Part shown: in pieces, positions 1-7,564 of the stretch
Position numbering within the stretch: position 1 is the first letter of the stretch
Layout: the number at the start of each line of letters is the position of its first letter
Origin: Actinomadura alba
GTDB taxonomy: Bacteria; Actinomycetota; Actinomycetes; Streptosporangiales; Streptosporangiaceae
DNA: 64,000 nucleotides
Assembly: GCF_014323705.1 (NCBI RefSeq)
Contig: NZ_JABVEC010000035.1
Span: 1 to 64,000 of the forward strand
Reading direction: 5' to 3'
Notes under the pieces: model-generated
Seen by the model: the letters and a program-made list of their open reading frames with translations, nothing else
Database searches by the model: none
Told to the model about the DNA's origin: nothing
Made by a program: the position numbers and the translations under genes

Positions 1-35
1 TGTCCCGACTGGCACGTTTGTGGCACGACATCTAC

Positions 36-533
36 TTACCTATCACGGCGCGTGCCCGGGCCCCTTCCGAGCGACGTAGATTGGCAACTGGCTAGCCCGG
101 TCCGTATCGGTGATGCGAATCCAGCCATCAGTTTCGTCTGATCGTGGCCGCCAATCCCGGTACGGCAGGTAGGCGATCCGCCACAGGATGCGGGTGCCCA
201 GATCACTAGGCCGGCGATGGGTACGGCCAGGATCAGACAATCGAACCACCGGTAGGAGACCTTGGGGCACAGCCAGGCGAAGATAGCGAACTGGCACCCC
301 AATATAACCAGGTCCGCTACATCCAGAACGCGTGCATCATTGCTCAACATCTGAAGTGAGGGGACTACCACTTCGTTGTGGAGAATTAGCGGCCCGACGA
401 AGGCTGAGAGCCAAAGAACCGCGGTGATAGCGGCGCGGAGTACTCGGCCGCGTGGAGGACTCCCGCCCAGTGTCCCGGCTTCGATCATGTCCAACGTGAC
501 CACACCTCCCAGCCCCGGACGAACGTACTGCAT
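36..533 (-). pseudogene. Possible membrane protein, probably frameshifted
   Basis: I do not recognise this 165-residue reading frame. It has two or three hydrophobic stretches, at about residues 32-50, 70-88 and 98-113, so a small membrane protein is plausible. After residue 113 (near base 195) the frame turns into low-complexity Gly/Ser/Arg. An overlapping minus frame ending at 43 continues with a more protein-like segment (RILWRIAYLPYRDW). That suggests one lost or gained base near 195-205 and an original protein ending at 43. It lies just left of the insertion sequence in a region of gene decay. It could also be a spurious frame. Confidence 0.3.
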
Positions 534-586
534 CCGGGCGGCAGGGTGGAGCTGGACGGTTCCGGACTTGCGCGGGGGCGGGGCCT

Positions 587-591
587 CTTAG
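587..591. repeat. Target-site duplication, left copy (CTTAG)
   Basis: CTTAG precedes the left IS end and is repeated at 2267-2271 after the right end. This marks the insertion point and shows that the two ends have not recombined with another copy. Confidence 0.85.
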
Positions 592-605
592 CCTCGATCC
601 ACCGA
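592..605 (+). repeat. IS left inverted repeat (IRL)
   Basis: These 14 bases are the exact reverse complement of 2253-2266 and start directly after the CTTAG duplication. Confidence 0.9.
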
Positions 606-711
606 GCAATGGCCGGTTCAGGGCTGGATATGAAGACGCGGATGCCCTCTGAGCCGGGATGATGGGACTTCCTACGGTTCCGCATCCACAGAGCAAGAGA
701 GCACCCGCGAG

Positions 712-2108
712 ATGCAATCTTCCCATGCCGCTTCGGCGGTGTCCGTCGCGTTCGATGAGGCGAATCTGGTCGCGTATGCCGGACTGGTCCCGGTGGTGCG
801 GCTGGCCGAGCGGTGCGGGCTTTCGCGGTTGGTTGCCGAGAAGGTGAAGCTGACCGGGGCGAAGAACGGCGCGGGTGCAGGGGCGGACGCCAAGGTGATG
901 AGCATCGTGGCCGGCATGGTCGCGGGCGCGGACAGCATCGATGACCTGGACGTCCTGCGGCACGGTGCGATGCCGGTCCTGTTCGGGGGTATCCGTGCCC
1001 CATCCACCCTGGGTACGTTCCTGCGCGCGTTCACCCACGGTCACGCCCTCCAGCTCCATGCCGTGCACCGCAGGTTCCTGGCCGCGCTGGCCGCACATGC
1101 CCCGCTGCTGCCCGGCGCCGGTGAGACGGCCTTCATCGATGTCGACTCCACCCATAAACGGGTCTACGGTCGCACCAAGCAGGGCGCCGAGTACGGCCGG
1201 TTCACCGGCATCCGGACCCTCCACCCTCTGCTCGCCACCATCTGCACCCAGCACTCCCGGCCGGTGATCGCCACCGTGCGGATGCGGCGCGGCAAGGCAG
1301 CCGACTCCCGAGGTGCTGCGAAGCTTGTCAGCGAGGCTCTGGCCACCGCTGTGGAGGCCGGCTGCACCGGCACCCGCATCCTGCGCGCGGACTCCCAGTT
1401 CTACAACGCGGTGTCATCGCCGCGTGCCGCCGGGCCGGCGCCCGCTTCTCCATCACCTGCGGCATGAACCCCTCCGTCAGACGTGCCGTCCTGGCCCTCC
1501 CCGACACCGCATGGCAGCAGATCACCTACCCCACCGCCGTGCCCGACCCCGACACCGGTGAACTCATCTCCGATGCCGAGGTCGCCGAGATCCCCGCCTA
1601 CACCGCGTTCACCAGCCGCAAGAACAGTGAGTGGGTCACCGCACGGCTGATCGTGCGCCGCGTCCGCGACCTGGCCAAACCCGCCGTCGTGGGTGAACAG
1701 GGCGAACTGTTCCCCCTCTGGCGCTACCACCCGTTCTTCACCGACAACCCCGCCCCGATGCTCCAGGCCGAGCGCCAGCACCGCCACCACGCCGTCGTCG
1801 AGCAGGTCATCGCCGACAGCAAAGCCTCGGCCCTGGCCCACCTGCCCTCAGGGCACTTCCACGCCAACGCGGCCTGGCTCACCCTGTGGGCGATGACCCA
1901 CAACCTGCTGCGAGCCACCGGAGCACTGACCTCCGCCTTCCATGCCAAGGCCACCACCGCCACCCTGCGCGCCCACCTCGTCCAGGCCCCGGCCCGGATC
2001 GCCCGCTCCGCACGACGCCTCACCATCCACCTTCCGCACAACTGGCGCTGGCGCAACACCTGGACACACCTGTTCGAGACGGTCCACGACCCACCAGCAC
2101 CGGCCTGA
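712..2108 (+). pseudogene. IS1380-family transposase, frameshifted
   Basis: Two frames together make one DDE transposase of about 465 residues, the usual IS1380 size. Frame one (712-1467) carries the N-terminal part, FIDVDST at about 141-147 (first acidic residue) and ILRADSQFYN (second Asp). Frame two, open from about 1413 and ending at 2108, continues with VIAACRRAGARFSITCGMN and carries the C-terminal part, including the EQVIADSK region. The join at 1410-1413 reads as if one base was lost from a GAT codon in the expected YNADV. This family is not known to need programmed frameshifting, so I read it as an inactivating deletion. A sequencing error would look the same. Confidence 0.88.
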
Positions 2109-2252
2109 CCGTCCTTGCTCATCCCGCCCGCCAGGGCCCGACCGGAACCCAACCGTGGAAAAGCTGGGCAGACCAGCGGATACATGCCCCCCATCCCCAG
2201 CCCCCACCCAGCACCGGCGCAGAAACCCTCAGAAGACCACACTCAAGCCACG

Positions 2253-2266
2253 TCGGTGGATCGAGG
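2253..2266 (-). repeat. IS right inverted repeat (IRR)
   Basis: These 14 bases mirror IRL at 592-605 and are followed directly by the second CTTAG. Confidence 0.9.
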
Positions 2267-2271
2267 CTTAG
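2267..2271. repeat. Target-site duplication, right copy (CTTAG)
   Basis: This is the second copy of the 5-bp duplication that flanks the IS1380-type element. Confidence 0.85.
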
Positions 2272-2280
2272 CCTTGCCGG

Positions 2281-2476
2281 CGGACGGGCTGGCTGACGCC
2301 CAGGGAACTGCGGCACAGCTTCGTGTCACTGCTGTCGGACGGTGGTCTTCCGCTGGAGGAGATCTCACGCCTGGTGGGGCACAGCAGCACGGCTGTCACG
2401 GAGGCGATCTACCGCAAGCAGATCCGGCCAGTTCCAAGGCGGAGCCGTGATCATGGATCGCCTCTTTGAGTCATGA
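2281..2476 (+). pseudogene. Tyrosine integrase, C-terminal remnant
   Basis: Translation from about 2281 gives TPRELRHSFVSLLSD, then ISRLVGHSSTAVTEAIYRKQ. This is the end of an actinobacterial tyrosine recombinase: the R-H-S-F box II, the second conserved His (LVGH), and a Tyr in AIYRKQ where the catalytic Tyr is expected. After IRPV the frame slips at about 2434, and the expected ending QGGAVIMDRLF follows in the next frame up to TGA at 2474-2476. Only about 60 residues remain. The N-terminal and central domains are not found to the left, where the IS now lies. The position, about 70 bp from the 3' end of tRNA-Pro, suggests an integrated element once used that tRNA. Confidence 0.8.
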
Positions 2477-2511
2477 TCCAAAACCATGGTTACACAGCTA
2501 GACACTCAGGA

Positions 2512-2535
2512 CCCTAGTCCGTTATCGGATTAGGG
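2512..2535 (-). terminator. Hairpin downstream of tRNA-Pro
   Basis: Arms 2512-2521 and 2526-2535 pair at 9 of 10 positions around a 4-base loop. The hairpin lies 12 bp past the 3' end of the minus-strand tRNA-Pro, so it is a likely terminator for that tRNA. There is no clear T-run, as is common in actinomycetes. Confidence 0.55.
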
Positions 2536-2546
2536 CCCTGACCTGG

Positions 2547-2620
2547 TCGGGGTGGCGGGATTCGAACCCACGGCCTCGTGCACCCAAAGCACGCGCGCTA
2601 CCAAGCTGCGCCACACCCCG
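2547..2620 (-). tRNA. tRNA-Pro (anticodon TGG)
   Basis: The reverse strand folds as a 74-nt cloverleaf. The acceptor stem is CGGGGTG/CACCCCG, the D-arm contains AGCTTGGTAGC, the anticodon loop is TTTGGGT (anticodon TGG) and the T-loop is TTCGAAT. The discriminator base is A, and CCA is not encoded. It lies beside an integrase remnant, so this tRNA may have served as an integration site. tRNA-Pro is the known target of the Streptomyces element pSAM2. Confidence 0.95.
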
Positions 2621-2883
2621 GCCACCACCGCGCGCGACCCGTACCAGGGCCCACCGTAGTGGTGACGTGAGCAGTGTAGTGCCGATCCGGACGGCAGCGC
2701 CTCCACAAAGAGACCCAATGGGGGCGCGTCCTCACCGGGACGAGCGATCTTCCCGATGCGGTCCGGGTCGCCCGGCCACCCAGCACGCGATCATGGTCTG
2801 GATAATCATGACGCGAACCGCCCCCGGGAACCGGTACGCTATCCAGGTGAGTGACCAGGCGGATCCCTGGTCACTCGTTGCAC

Positions 2884-2954
2884 GCGGGCGTAGCTCAATG
2901 GTAGAGCCCCAGTCTTCCAAACTGGCTACGCGGGTTCGATTCCCGTCGCCCGCT
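2884..2954 (+). tRNA. tRNA-Gly (anticodon TCC)
   Basis: A 71-nt cloverleaf with acceptor stem GCGGGCG/CGCCCGC, D-arm AGCTCAATGGTAGAGC, anticodon loop CTTCCAA (anticodon TCC), T-loop TTCGATT and discriminator T, as expected for glycine tRNAs. CCA is not encoded. A strong hairpin follows within 10 bp. Confidence 0.95.
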
Positions 2955-2979
2955 CCCACCACAAAGGCCCAGGTCAACC
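2951..2979. repeat. Near-identical 28-29 bp block, copy 1 (tRNA-Gly 3' edge)
   Basis: This block begins with the last four bases of tRNA-Gly and matches 3848-3875 apart from small indels: CGCTCC, then CCACAAAGG, then AGGTCAACC. Direct repeats that start at a tRNA 3' end can be attachment-site copies, but only four tRNA bases are included, so that is tentative. Confidence 0.45.
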
Positions 2980-3002
2980 GGCATTCCCGGACCTGGGCCT
3001 TT
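2963..3002 (+). terminator. Terminator of tRNA-Gly
   Basis: Arms AAAGGCCCAGGT (2963-2974) and ACCTGGGCCTTT (2991-3002) are perfect 12-bp complements around a 16-base loop, just after tRNA-Gly. Confidence 0.75.
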
Positions 3003-3265
3003 GATCTTCACTTGGTCTTCTTCCGCTTCCGTGCTGTTGTGTGCCCGATCGTTTCCTGGCCCGTCCCGAGCGGTCTTGAAGGCGTCCCCGAGCGCCTGCG
3101 CGATGATCTCGCGTCGCCGCACCGGCCGCGCATCGCGCCACCCACCCAGGTCTCCCGCCAACGGCGGTCACGGGTGCGCCGCACGCCCAGGTCGTCACGG
3201 GGGCCGCACCCCACGTGACAGCAGGCCCAGAGCCTCGCGGAATGGCTCGCACTGCTAACGAGTAC
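3003..3265. other. Intergenic, no gene recognised
   Basis: Open frames exist on both strands, but none gives a recognisable protein, and the longest minus frames run through tRNA-Gly. It may be leftover sequence from a recombination event. I see nothing else here. Confidence 0.4.
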
Positions 3266-3769
3266 TTATTCGCCGGTGGTTCCGTCGATGCGCTCCCGGA
3301 GCAGATCGGCATGGCCGTTATGCCGCGCGTACTCCTCGATCATGTGGGTGAGGATCCAGCGGAGCGAGACGTCCTTGTCGCGGTAGCGCCCAGTGATGTC
3401 GAGGGACTCGGCGGCGTGCACGATGTCACGGGACCGTACGCACTCCTCATCCCAGGCATCGAACGCCTCGTCGGGGTCAGCAGTGTCGATCTGGAAGTCG
3501 GCGTCATCGCCGGGTCGCTGTTTCCACCGGTACGAAATGCCCTCGCCGCTCAGCCTGATCCGGAACCAGACCCGTTCCACCTCGGCCATATGCCGAACCA
3601 GCCCCAGAAGTGACATGGCCGACGGCGGTACGGATCTCTGCTTGAGCTGCTCGGTGGTCAGCCCCGCACACTTCATGGCAAGGGTCTCGCGCTGGTACTG
3701 CAGGAAGCCGGCCAGCGATGTGCGCTCTTCGGCCACCAGCGGAGGTTCCGTCCTCCCTTGATCTTCCAC
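3266..3769 (-). CDS. DinB-like / DUF664 family protein
   Basis: The protein resembles the DUF664/DinB four-helix fold. Evidence is RTEPPLVAEERTSLAGFLQYQRETLAMKCAG at the start, then SLLGLVRHMAEVERVWF and a late LTHMIEEYARHNGHADLLRE. The His residues in RHMAEVE and in the final EEYARHNGHAD are where this family binds a metal. Actinobacteria carry many such proteins; some are linked to mycothiol chemistry, but the substrate here is unknown. I chose a GTG at 3769 because the family usually begins shortly before EPPLVA. The frame stays open to a GTG at 3832, whose extra 21 residues look unlike the family. No strong ribosome site helps the choice. Confidence 0.75.
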   Translation of the reverse strand: MEDQGRTEPPLVAEERTSLAGFLQYQRETLAMKCAGLTTEQLKQRSVPPSAMSLLGLVRHMAEVERVWFRIRLSGEGISYRWKQRPGDDADFQIDTADPDEAFDAWDEECVRSRDIVHAAESLDITGRYRDKDVSLRWILTHMIEEYARHNGHADLLRERIDGTTGE

Positions 3770-3847
3770 CGGGTCATCATGCCACGCCCGCCGAGCGCGC
3801 ACAGACGCAACCAGACTGCGAAGACCCCACACGGGTCGATGCCTGAC

Positions 3848-3875
3848 GCTCCACCCACAAAGGCCAGGTCAACCC
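3848..3875. repeat. Near-identical 28-29 bp block, copy 2
   Basis: Second copy of the block at 2951-2979, in the same orientation. The two copies bracket about 0.9 kb containing the DinB-like gene. Confidence 0.45.
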
Positions 3876-3934
3876 ATATGCCGGAGGAATCCGAGTTTCG
3901 GTCTTCACGTAGCTTTTGGTGCTTCCACGCAGTG

Positions 3935-4423
3935 TCAGTTCCGGGCGAGCGCGGACCTTATTCCGGTGATGGTGAGGACGGCGGACGCGGACAGGTAGAA
4001 GACGCAATAGGCCCAGAGGAGACTGCCCGCCGCCGAACTGGCGGCGTATCCGGCGATCACCCCGCACAGACACAGCGCCCAGGTGACGGCGAATGCGGCG
4101 CGGCGTCCGGACGGCCCGGGGAGTATGAAGGCCACCGCGAGCGCCAGCAGGATCAGGCCCGAGTGGGAGAGAAAGTCGAACCATGCCTCGGCCCCTCCGG
4201 TCTCCCGGACGAACACAGACGACGCCTCGTCGGCCTCTCGGCCTCGTCGGACGAACGCCTGGACCCCCTCGTACTCTTCAAGGCCATTGTCCTGGCGACC
4301 GAGATCCGGCATCGGGCTGACGGCGAACTGTGGGATCACTACCAGGACGAGGGCGACGAGTCGCCATGGGATGGTGGGCCGGTCCCACAATCGTGCCTGG
4401 ATGCTCCGCGAAGGCTCCGCCAT
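3935..4423 (-). CDS. Small integral membrane protein
   Basis: I do not recognise a named family in this 162-residue protein. It has about four hydrophobic segments, starting with WRLVALVLVVIPQFAV near the N-terminus and followed by three in the second half (LILLALAVAFILPG, AFAVTWALCLCGVIAGY, LLWAYCVFYLSASAVLTITG). A polar loop separates the first from the rest. I chose ATG 4423 because GGAGGGAGA lies just upstream. The frame stays open to 4561, but that part overlaps the promoter side of the divergent MerR gene. The two genes start about 100 bp apart, so they may share control. Confidence 0.7.
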   Translation of the reverse strand: MAEPSRSIQARLWDRPTIPWRLVALVLVVIPQFAVSPMPDLGRQDNGLEEYEGVQAFVRRGREADEASSVFVRETGGAEAWFDFLSHSGLILLALAVAFILPGPSGRRAAFAVTWALCLCGVIAGYAASSAAGSLLWAYCVFYLSASAVLTITGIRSALARN

Positions 4424-4520
4424 CCGTGTCTCCCTCCGTTCCTGATCTTGTCGCACGACCCTAACGAAGTCACCGTGGCCCGTTGCGTTGACGTCGGCGT
4501 CAAGGTCTAGCGTCAGGTCC

Positions 4521-4912
4521 ATGCGCATCGGTGAACTTGCGGAACGGGCTGGGGTCAGCACCCGGACTCTGCGTTACTACGAGTCGCGCGGACTGCTCTC
4601 CGCCGGTCGCGCGGTCAACGGATACCGCGTGTACGGCGACGAAGACCACGGCTCGTGGAGCAGATCCGCACGCTTCAGGATTTCGGGTTCGGCCTCGAGG
4701 AGACCCGGCCCTTCGTGGAGTGCCTGCGGGCGGGGCATCCGGCGGGCGACTCGTGTCCCGCCTCGCTCGACGTGTACCGGAGGAAGCTCGCCGAACTCGA
4801 TGCGCTGATGGAGGAGTTGCGGGCGGTGCGCTCCCAGGTGAGCGCGCAGCTGGTGCGGGCCGAGGCGGAGCTGCCGGGCGGGCCCGACCCACGTTGCGAG
4901 TTGAGAGGATGA
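4521..4912 (+). pseudogene. MerR-family regulator, frameshifted
   Basis: Frame one begins MRIGELAERAGVSTRTLRYYESRGLL, a classic MerR winged-helix DNA-binding start. It fails after YRVYGDED, at 4647-4648. The next frame picks up RLVEQIRTLQDFGFGLEET and runs to 4912 with a C-terminal coiled region and a Cys in GDSCPASLDVY. One missing base in a leucine codon explains the break. Its stop overlaps the thioredoxin ATG (ATGA). Thioredoxin-linked MerR proteins are common in actinomycetes and are thought to sense redox state or small molecules. Without the frameshift the protein would be about 130 residues. A sequencing error cannot be excluded. Confidence 0.8.
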
Positions 4913-5247
4913 CGATGATCAAAGCAGCGGGTGTGGACGAGGTCACGGACGAGACGTTCGACGACGAAGTGCTGAAAGCCGACCTTCCGGTGCTGCTGGA
5001 GTTCACCGCCGACTGGTGCCCTCCGTGCCGGCAGCTGGCCCCGGTACTGGGCGCGGTCGCCGCGGAGGAGAGCGACCGGATCAAGGTCCTGCAACTCGAC
5101 GCCGATACCAATCCCCAGACGGTGGCGGCGTACGGCGTCCGGTCGATGCCCACGCTGATGGTCTTCCGCGATGGCGAGCCGGTGAAGTCGATGGTGGGCG
5201 CCAGGTCCAAGCGGCAGTTGCTCAAGGAGCTCGAAGACGCGATGTGA
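4909..5247 (+). CDS. trxA: Thioredoxin
   Basis: The 112-residue protein has the thioredoxin fold pattern and the active site WCPPC at residues 36-40, then a cis-Pro loop in SMPTLMVF. The PP between the cysteines differs from the common GP and may change its redox potential. It should reduce disulfides in the cytoplasm. ATG 4909 overlaps the MerR stop. ATG 4915 is better spaced from GAGAGG, so the true start may be two codons later. The overlap suggests it was co-transcribed and coupled with the MerR gene, so the frameshift there may lower its translation. A strong hairpin follows at 5282-5312. Confidence 0.92.
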   Translation: MTMIKAAGVDEVTDETFDDEVLKADLPVLLEFTADWCPPCRQLAPVLGAVAAEESDRIKVLQLDADTNPQTVAAYGVRSMPTLMVFRDGEPVKSMVGARSKRQLLKELEDAM

Positions 5248-5281
5248 GCGCACGTCCGGCGGTGTCGACCGGGACATGACG

Positions 5282-5312
5282 CGGCACCGCCTCGGCGATC
5301 GAGGCGGTGCCG
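5282..5312. terminator. Bidirectional terminator
   Basis: Perfect 12-bp arms (5282-5293 and 5301-5312) around a 7-base loop lie between convergent thioredoxin and the minus gene ending at 5313. Confidence 0.75.
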
Positions 5313-5525
5313 TTACTCCGGGTTCCACTCCTGGAAGTACCGCTCCACCAGTTCGGGTGGGTTGGCGGCCTTGGTGGCGATGCCCTCCCACCCGGGCCGG
5401 TACATGTCGAAGACCACGATCGGCACCGACCTGCCGAGCACGTCCGCGACCCGGCCACTGGTGTTCAGGTGGTGCGCCAGGTCGATGCAGGCCTCGTCGA
5501 AATGGACGACCAATCGCTCGGCCAC
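5313..5525 (-). CDS. Conserved-looking small protein, unknown function
   Basis: The 70-residue protein starts MAERLVVHFDEACIDLAHHLN and ends in LVERYFQEWNPE. It has no signal peptide or membrane segment, and composition is balanced, unlike the Arg/Pro-rich shadows in other frames. I do not recognise the family. A 16-bp palindrome (5571-5586) sits about 45 bp upstream of the start and could be an operator. A terminator lies at the stop codon. Confidence 0.6.
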   Translation of the reverse strand: MAERLVVHFDEACIDLAHHLNTSGRVADVLGRSVPIVVFDMYRPGWEGIATKAANPPELVERYFQEWNPE

Positions 5526-5570
5526 ATGCCACCGGTCCTGATCAAGAAGCTCGTCGTCGCTTTCGTCACG

Positions 5571-5586
5571 ATGCCGTGTACGGCAT
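5571..5586. promoter_or_regulatory. Palindrome, possible operator
   Basis: ATGCCGT-GT-ACGGCAT is a perfect 7-bp inverted repeat with a 2-base centre. It lies between the minus genes at 5313 and 5628. It is too short for a terminator, so a dimeric repressor site for the downstream gene is possible. Confidence 0.35.
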
Positions 5587-5627
5587 TTCCGCGCGAAGTG
5601 GACCAGGCGCGGGCCATTGGCCGAGTG

Positions 5628-5969
5628 CTAGGCCACCGTGAAATGGAATCGCGTGCCCCGGGCCGCCGCCGCGATGAGCACGCCCTCCAGAGCGGTGAGG
5701 GCGCCGGCCAGGTTCAGGTCGGAAGGCCCGAGGGTCGTACGGATGGCGTCGATCGTCCGGATCGCGTCACGAGGCTCGTACCAGCTCGGCTCGGCTCCGA
5801 CGACCAGCCCGTCCGGGTCTCCGGTGAAGTGGTCGGGGATCATAAGCGCGGCATACGCGTCGAACCTCAGCAGCGGGTCGGCGAGCGGTGACTCGAGCAG
5901 GGTCACGCCCTCGTCGGTCAGCCCATGGGATCGGCCGTCCTCGAAGACGGGCCACAGGGCCAGGCTCAT
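5628..5969 (-). CDS. Hypothetical protein
   Basis: The 113-residue protein is not recognised. It begins MSLALWPVFEDGRSHGLTDEG, is moderately acidic and mixed alpha/beta in character, and ends ARGTRFHFTVA. No signal peptide, transmembrane segment or metal motif is seen. The N-terminal part resembles immunity-type or DUF proteins that measure a partner, but that is only an impression. No clear ribosome site precedes ATG 5969. It is the only good frame in this stretch and keeps the codon style of the region. Confidence 0.55.
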   Translation of the reverse strand: MSLALWPVFEDGRSHGLTDEGVTLLESPLADPLLRFDAYAALMIPDHFTGDPDGLVVGAEPSWYEPRDAIRTIDAIRTTLGPSDLNLAGALTALEGVLIAAAARGTRFHFTVA

Positions 5970-6016
5970 GAGCCGAAGCGTATCCGCACCGGGGCCGGCG
6001 ATGTCGCATTAACGGA

Positions 6017-6469
6017 TCATGCTCCGAGCGAATCGAGCGCCGCGAGGCCGGCCCGGACCGCCTCGGCGTCCTCGTCCAGCGAGGCACGCGTTCTGGTGTT
6101 CCAGTCCGCGGCCAGCCGGAAGCCGTCTCCCTCGTAGCGCGGGAACACGTGCAGATGAAGGTGAAAGACCTCCTGGAAGGCGGCCTCGCCATCCGCCAGA
6201 AAGACGTTCACGCCCTCGCAGCGCAGGCCGGAGCGCCGGAGCGCCCTCGCCATGCGGTGGCCCACCTTCCACACGTGCGCGCCGGTCTCCTCGTCCAGAT
6301 CCTCCAGCCCCACCGCGTGTACGCGCGGGATCACCAGAAGATGGCCGGGCGTGACCGGCCCGAGGGTCATGACCACGATCGCGAGATCGTCCCCGTACAC
6401 CGCGCTCGCCTCGGCCTCGCCGCGAGCGATCGCGCAGAACACGCAGTCCGAGCCGTCAACGTCGCCCAT
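6017..6469 (-). CDS. HIT-family nucleotide hydrolase
   Basis: The 150-residue protein carries the HIT fold. It has CVFCAIARGE near the N-terminus, GHLLVIPRVH around 42-51, and the catalytic histidine triad HLHLHVFPR at about 103-111. The middle His attacks the alpha-phosphate of nucleotide conjugates such as AMP-linked substrates or dinucleoside polyphosphates. I chose ATG 6469, which starts just before CVFC as in relatives and has GGAG close upstream. The frame is open to 6496. It lies between an unknown gene and the divergent dehydratase-like gene. Confidence 0.88.
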   Translation of the reverse strand: MGDVDGSDCVFCAIARGEAEASAVYGDDLAIVVMTLGPVTPGHLLVIPRVHAVGLEDLDEETGAHVWKVGHRMARALRRSGLRCEGVNVFLADGEAAFQEVFHLHLHVFPRYEGDGFRLAADWNTRTRASLDEDAEAVRAGLAALDSLGA

Positions 6470-6549
6470 GTCTCCAGAGCATGGCAGGCGATTCACCGGA
6501 CGTCACCGGTACCGTGCCGGACGACTCGCACCAAGGCACCAGCTGACCG

Positions 6550-6594
6550 CGGCAGTAGAACCGAGCGGCAGTAGAACCGAGCGGCACTAGAACT
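6550..6594. repeat. 16-bp tandem repeat upstream of an exported protein gene
   Basis: Unit CGGCAGTAGAACCGAG occurs at 6550-6565 and 6566-6581, with a diverged third copy to about 6594. It sits 54-98 bp before the start at 6648, where a promoter is expected, so it may hold regulator sites or be a slippage product. Confidence 0.6.
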
Positions 6595-6647
6595 GACTCG
6601 CCTCCGTCTCCTAGCATCGGGCGACCTCCCAAATGATCAAGGAGCGA

Positions 6648-7535
6648 ATGGTGAACATGAAAGAAGACTCGGCCGGACGGACACCTGTCTCGACTCTCAG
6701 CAAGATCGGCTTGAGGTTGCGCCGCAGCCGCGCGCTGGTCGGCATGCTCGCCGCGGCGGTCGTCCTCGTCGGGGGCGTCTCCTTCACAGGGGCGGACGTC
6801 GACGCGTCCGTCAAATCGAAACCCCATGGCGACAGCAGGCTCGACGAGATCCAGCGGCGCGGCTACATCCGGGCGTGCACGCCGGGCGACTACCGGCCGT
6901 TCGCCCTGCGGCAGGCCGACGGGTCGTACAAGGGACTCGACATCACCATGGTCAACGACCTGGCGAAGGCGCTCGAGGTGCAGGTGCGGTACGTCCCCTC
7001 GCCCTGGTCGGCTCTCGTTCCGACGTTCACATCGCAGAAGTGCGACATCGCCATCGGCGGGATCTCGGTCACCTTGACTCGGCAGAAGGACGTCTTCTTC
7101 TCGAAGACGGTTCTCGTCAACGGAAAGGTCCCGCTGACCCGCTGTGAGAACGTGTCGAGGTTCCAGAAGATCGCCGACATGAACAAGCCGAGCGTCAAGG
7201 TGATCACTCCGCCCGGCGGGACCAATGAGGCGTTCGCCCGCGCCAATCTGCCGCTCGCCGACCTGATCGTGTGGCCGAACAACATCACGATCTTCGACGA
7301 GATCGTCGCGGGGCGCGCTGATGTGATGGTGACCGAGGCGACCGAGGCGGTCGTGCAGTCCAAGGTCCACCCCGAGTTGTGCGCGGTCAACCCGGACAAG
7401 CCGCTGCAGTACGGCGAGCTGGGTTACATGCTGCCCAAGGGCGACATCGTCTGGAAGGAGTTCGTGGACCAGTGGCTGCACCTCCTGATCGCGTCCGGCC
7501 AGTTCCAGAAGTTCTACGACGCGGACGTCAGGTGA
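6648..7535 (+). CDS. Exported cyclohexadienyl dehydratase-like / SBP family 3 protein
   Basis: The 295-residue protein has a basic N-terminus and one hydrophobic stretch (about 28-45, ALVGMLAAAVVLVGGV), so it is exported or membrane-anchored. The rest is a family 3 solute-binding fold and, more specifically, resembles PheC cyclohexadienyl dehydratases. Shared segments include CTPGDYRPF, GGISVTLTRQK, TPPGGTNEAFARANL, NNITIFDEIVAGRAD and HPELCAVNPDKP. PheC converts arogenate or prephenate to phenylalanine or phenylpyruvate. Whether this one is catalytic or only binds amino acids is open. No permease or ATPase gene lies beside it. AAGGAGCG precedes the ATG at 6648. Confidence 0.75.
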   Translation: MVNMKEDSAGRTPVSTLSKIGLRLRRSRALVGMLAAAVVLVGGVSFTGADVDASVKSKPHGDSRLDEIQRRGYIRACTPGDYRPFALRQADGSYKGLDITMVNDLAKALEVQVRYVPSPWSALVPTFTSQKCDIAIGGISVTLTRQKDVFFSKTVLVNGKVPLTRCENVSRFQKIADMNKPSVKVITPPGGTNEAFARANLPLADLIVWPNNITIFDEIVAGRADVMVTEATEAVVQSKVHPELCAVNPDKPLQYGELGYMLPKGDIVWKEFVDQWLHLLIASGQFQKFYDADVR

Positions 7536-7564
7536 TTCGAACACCGACCTGCCGATGATCGAAA

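Larger units (their letters stand above)
592..2266 (+). mobile_element. IS1380-family insertion sequence, complete
   Basis: The element is 1,675 bp long with 14-bp perfect terminal inverted repeats: CCTCGATCCACCGA at 592-605 and its complement at 2253-2266. It is flanked on both sides by the direct repeat CTTAG (587-591 and 2267-2271), which fits the 4-5 bp target duplications of this family. The only gene inside is the transposase, read left to right. Length, ends and gene all fit a single intact insertion. The transposase frame is broken, so the copy probably cannot move by itself. Confidence 0.92.

Noticed and set aside
2895-3161. Minus-strand frame across tRNA-Gly
   Set aside because: It overlaps a well-folded tRNA and its terminator, and the protein shows no recognisable domain.
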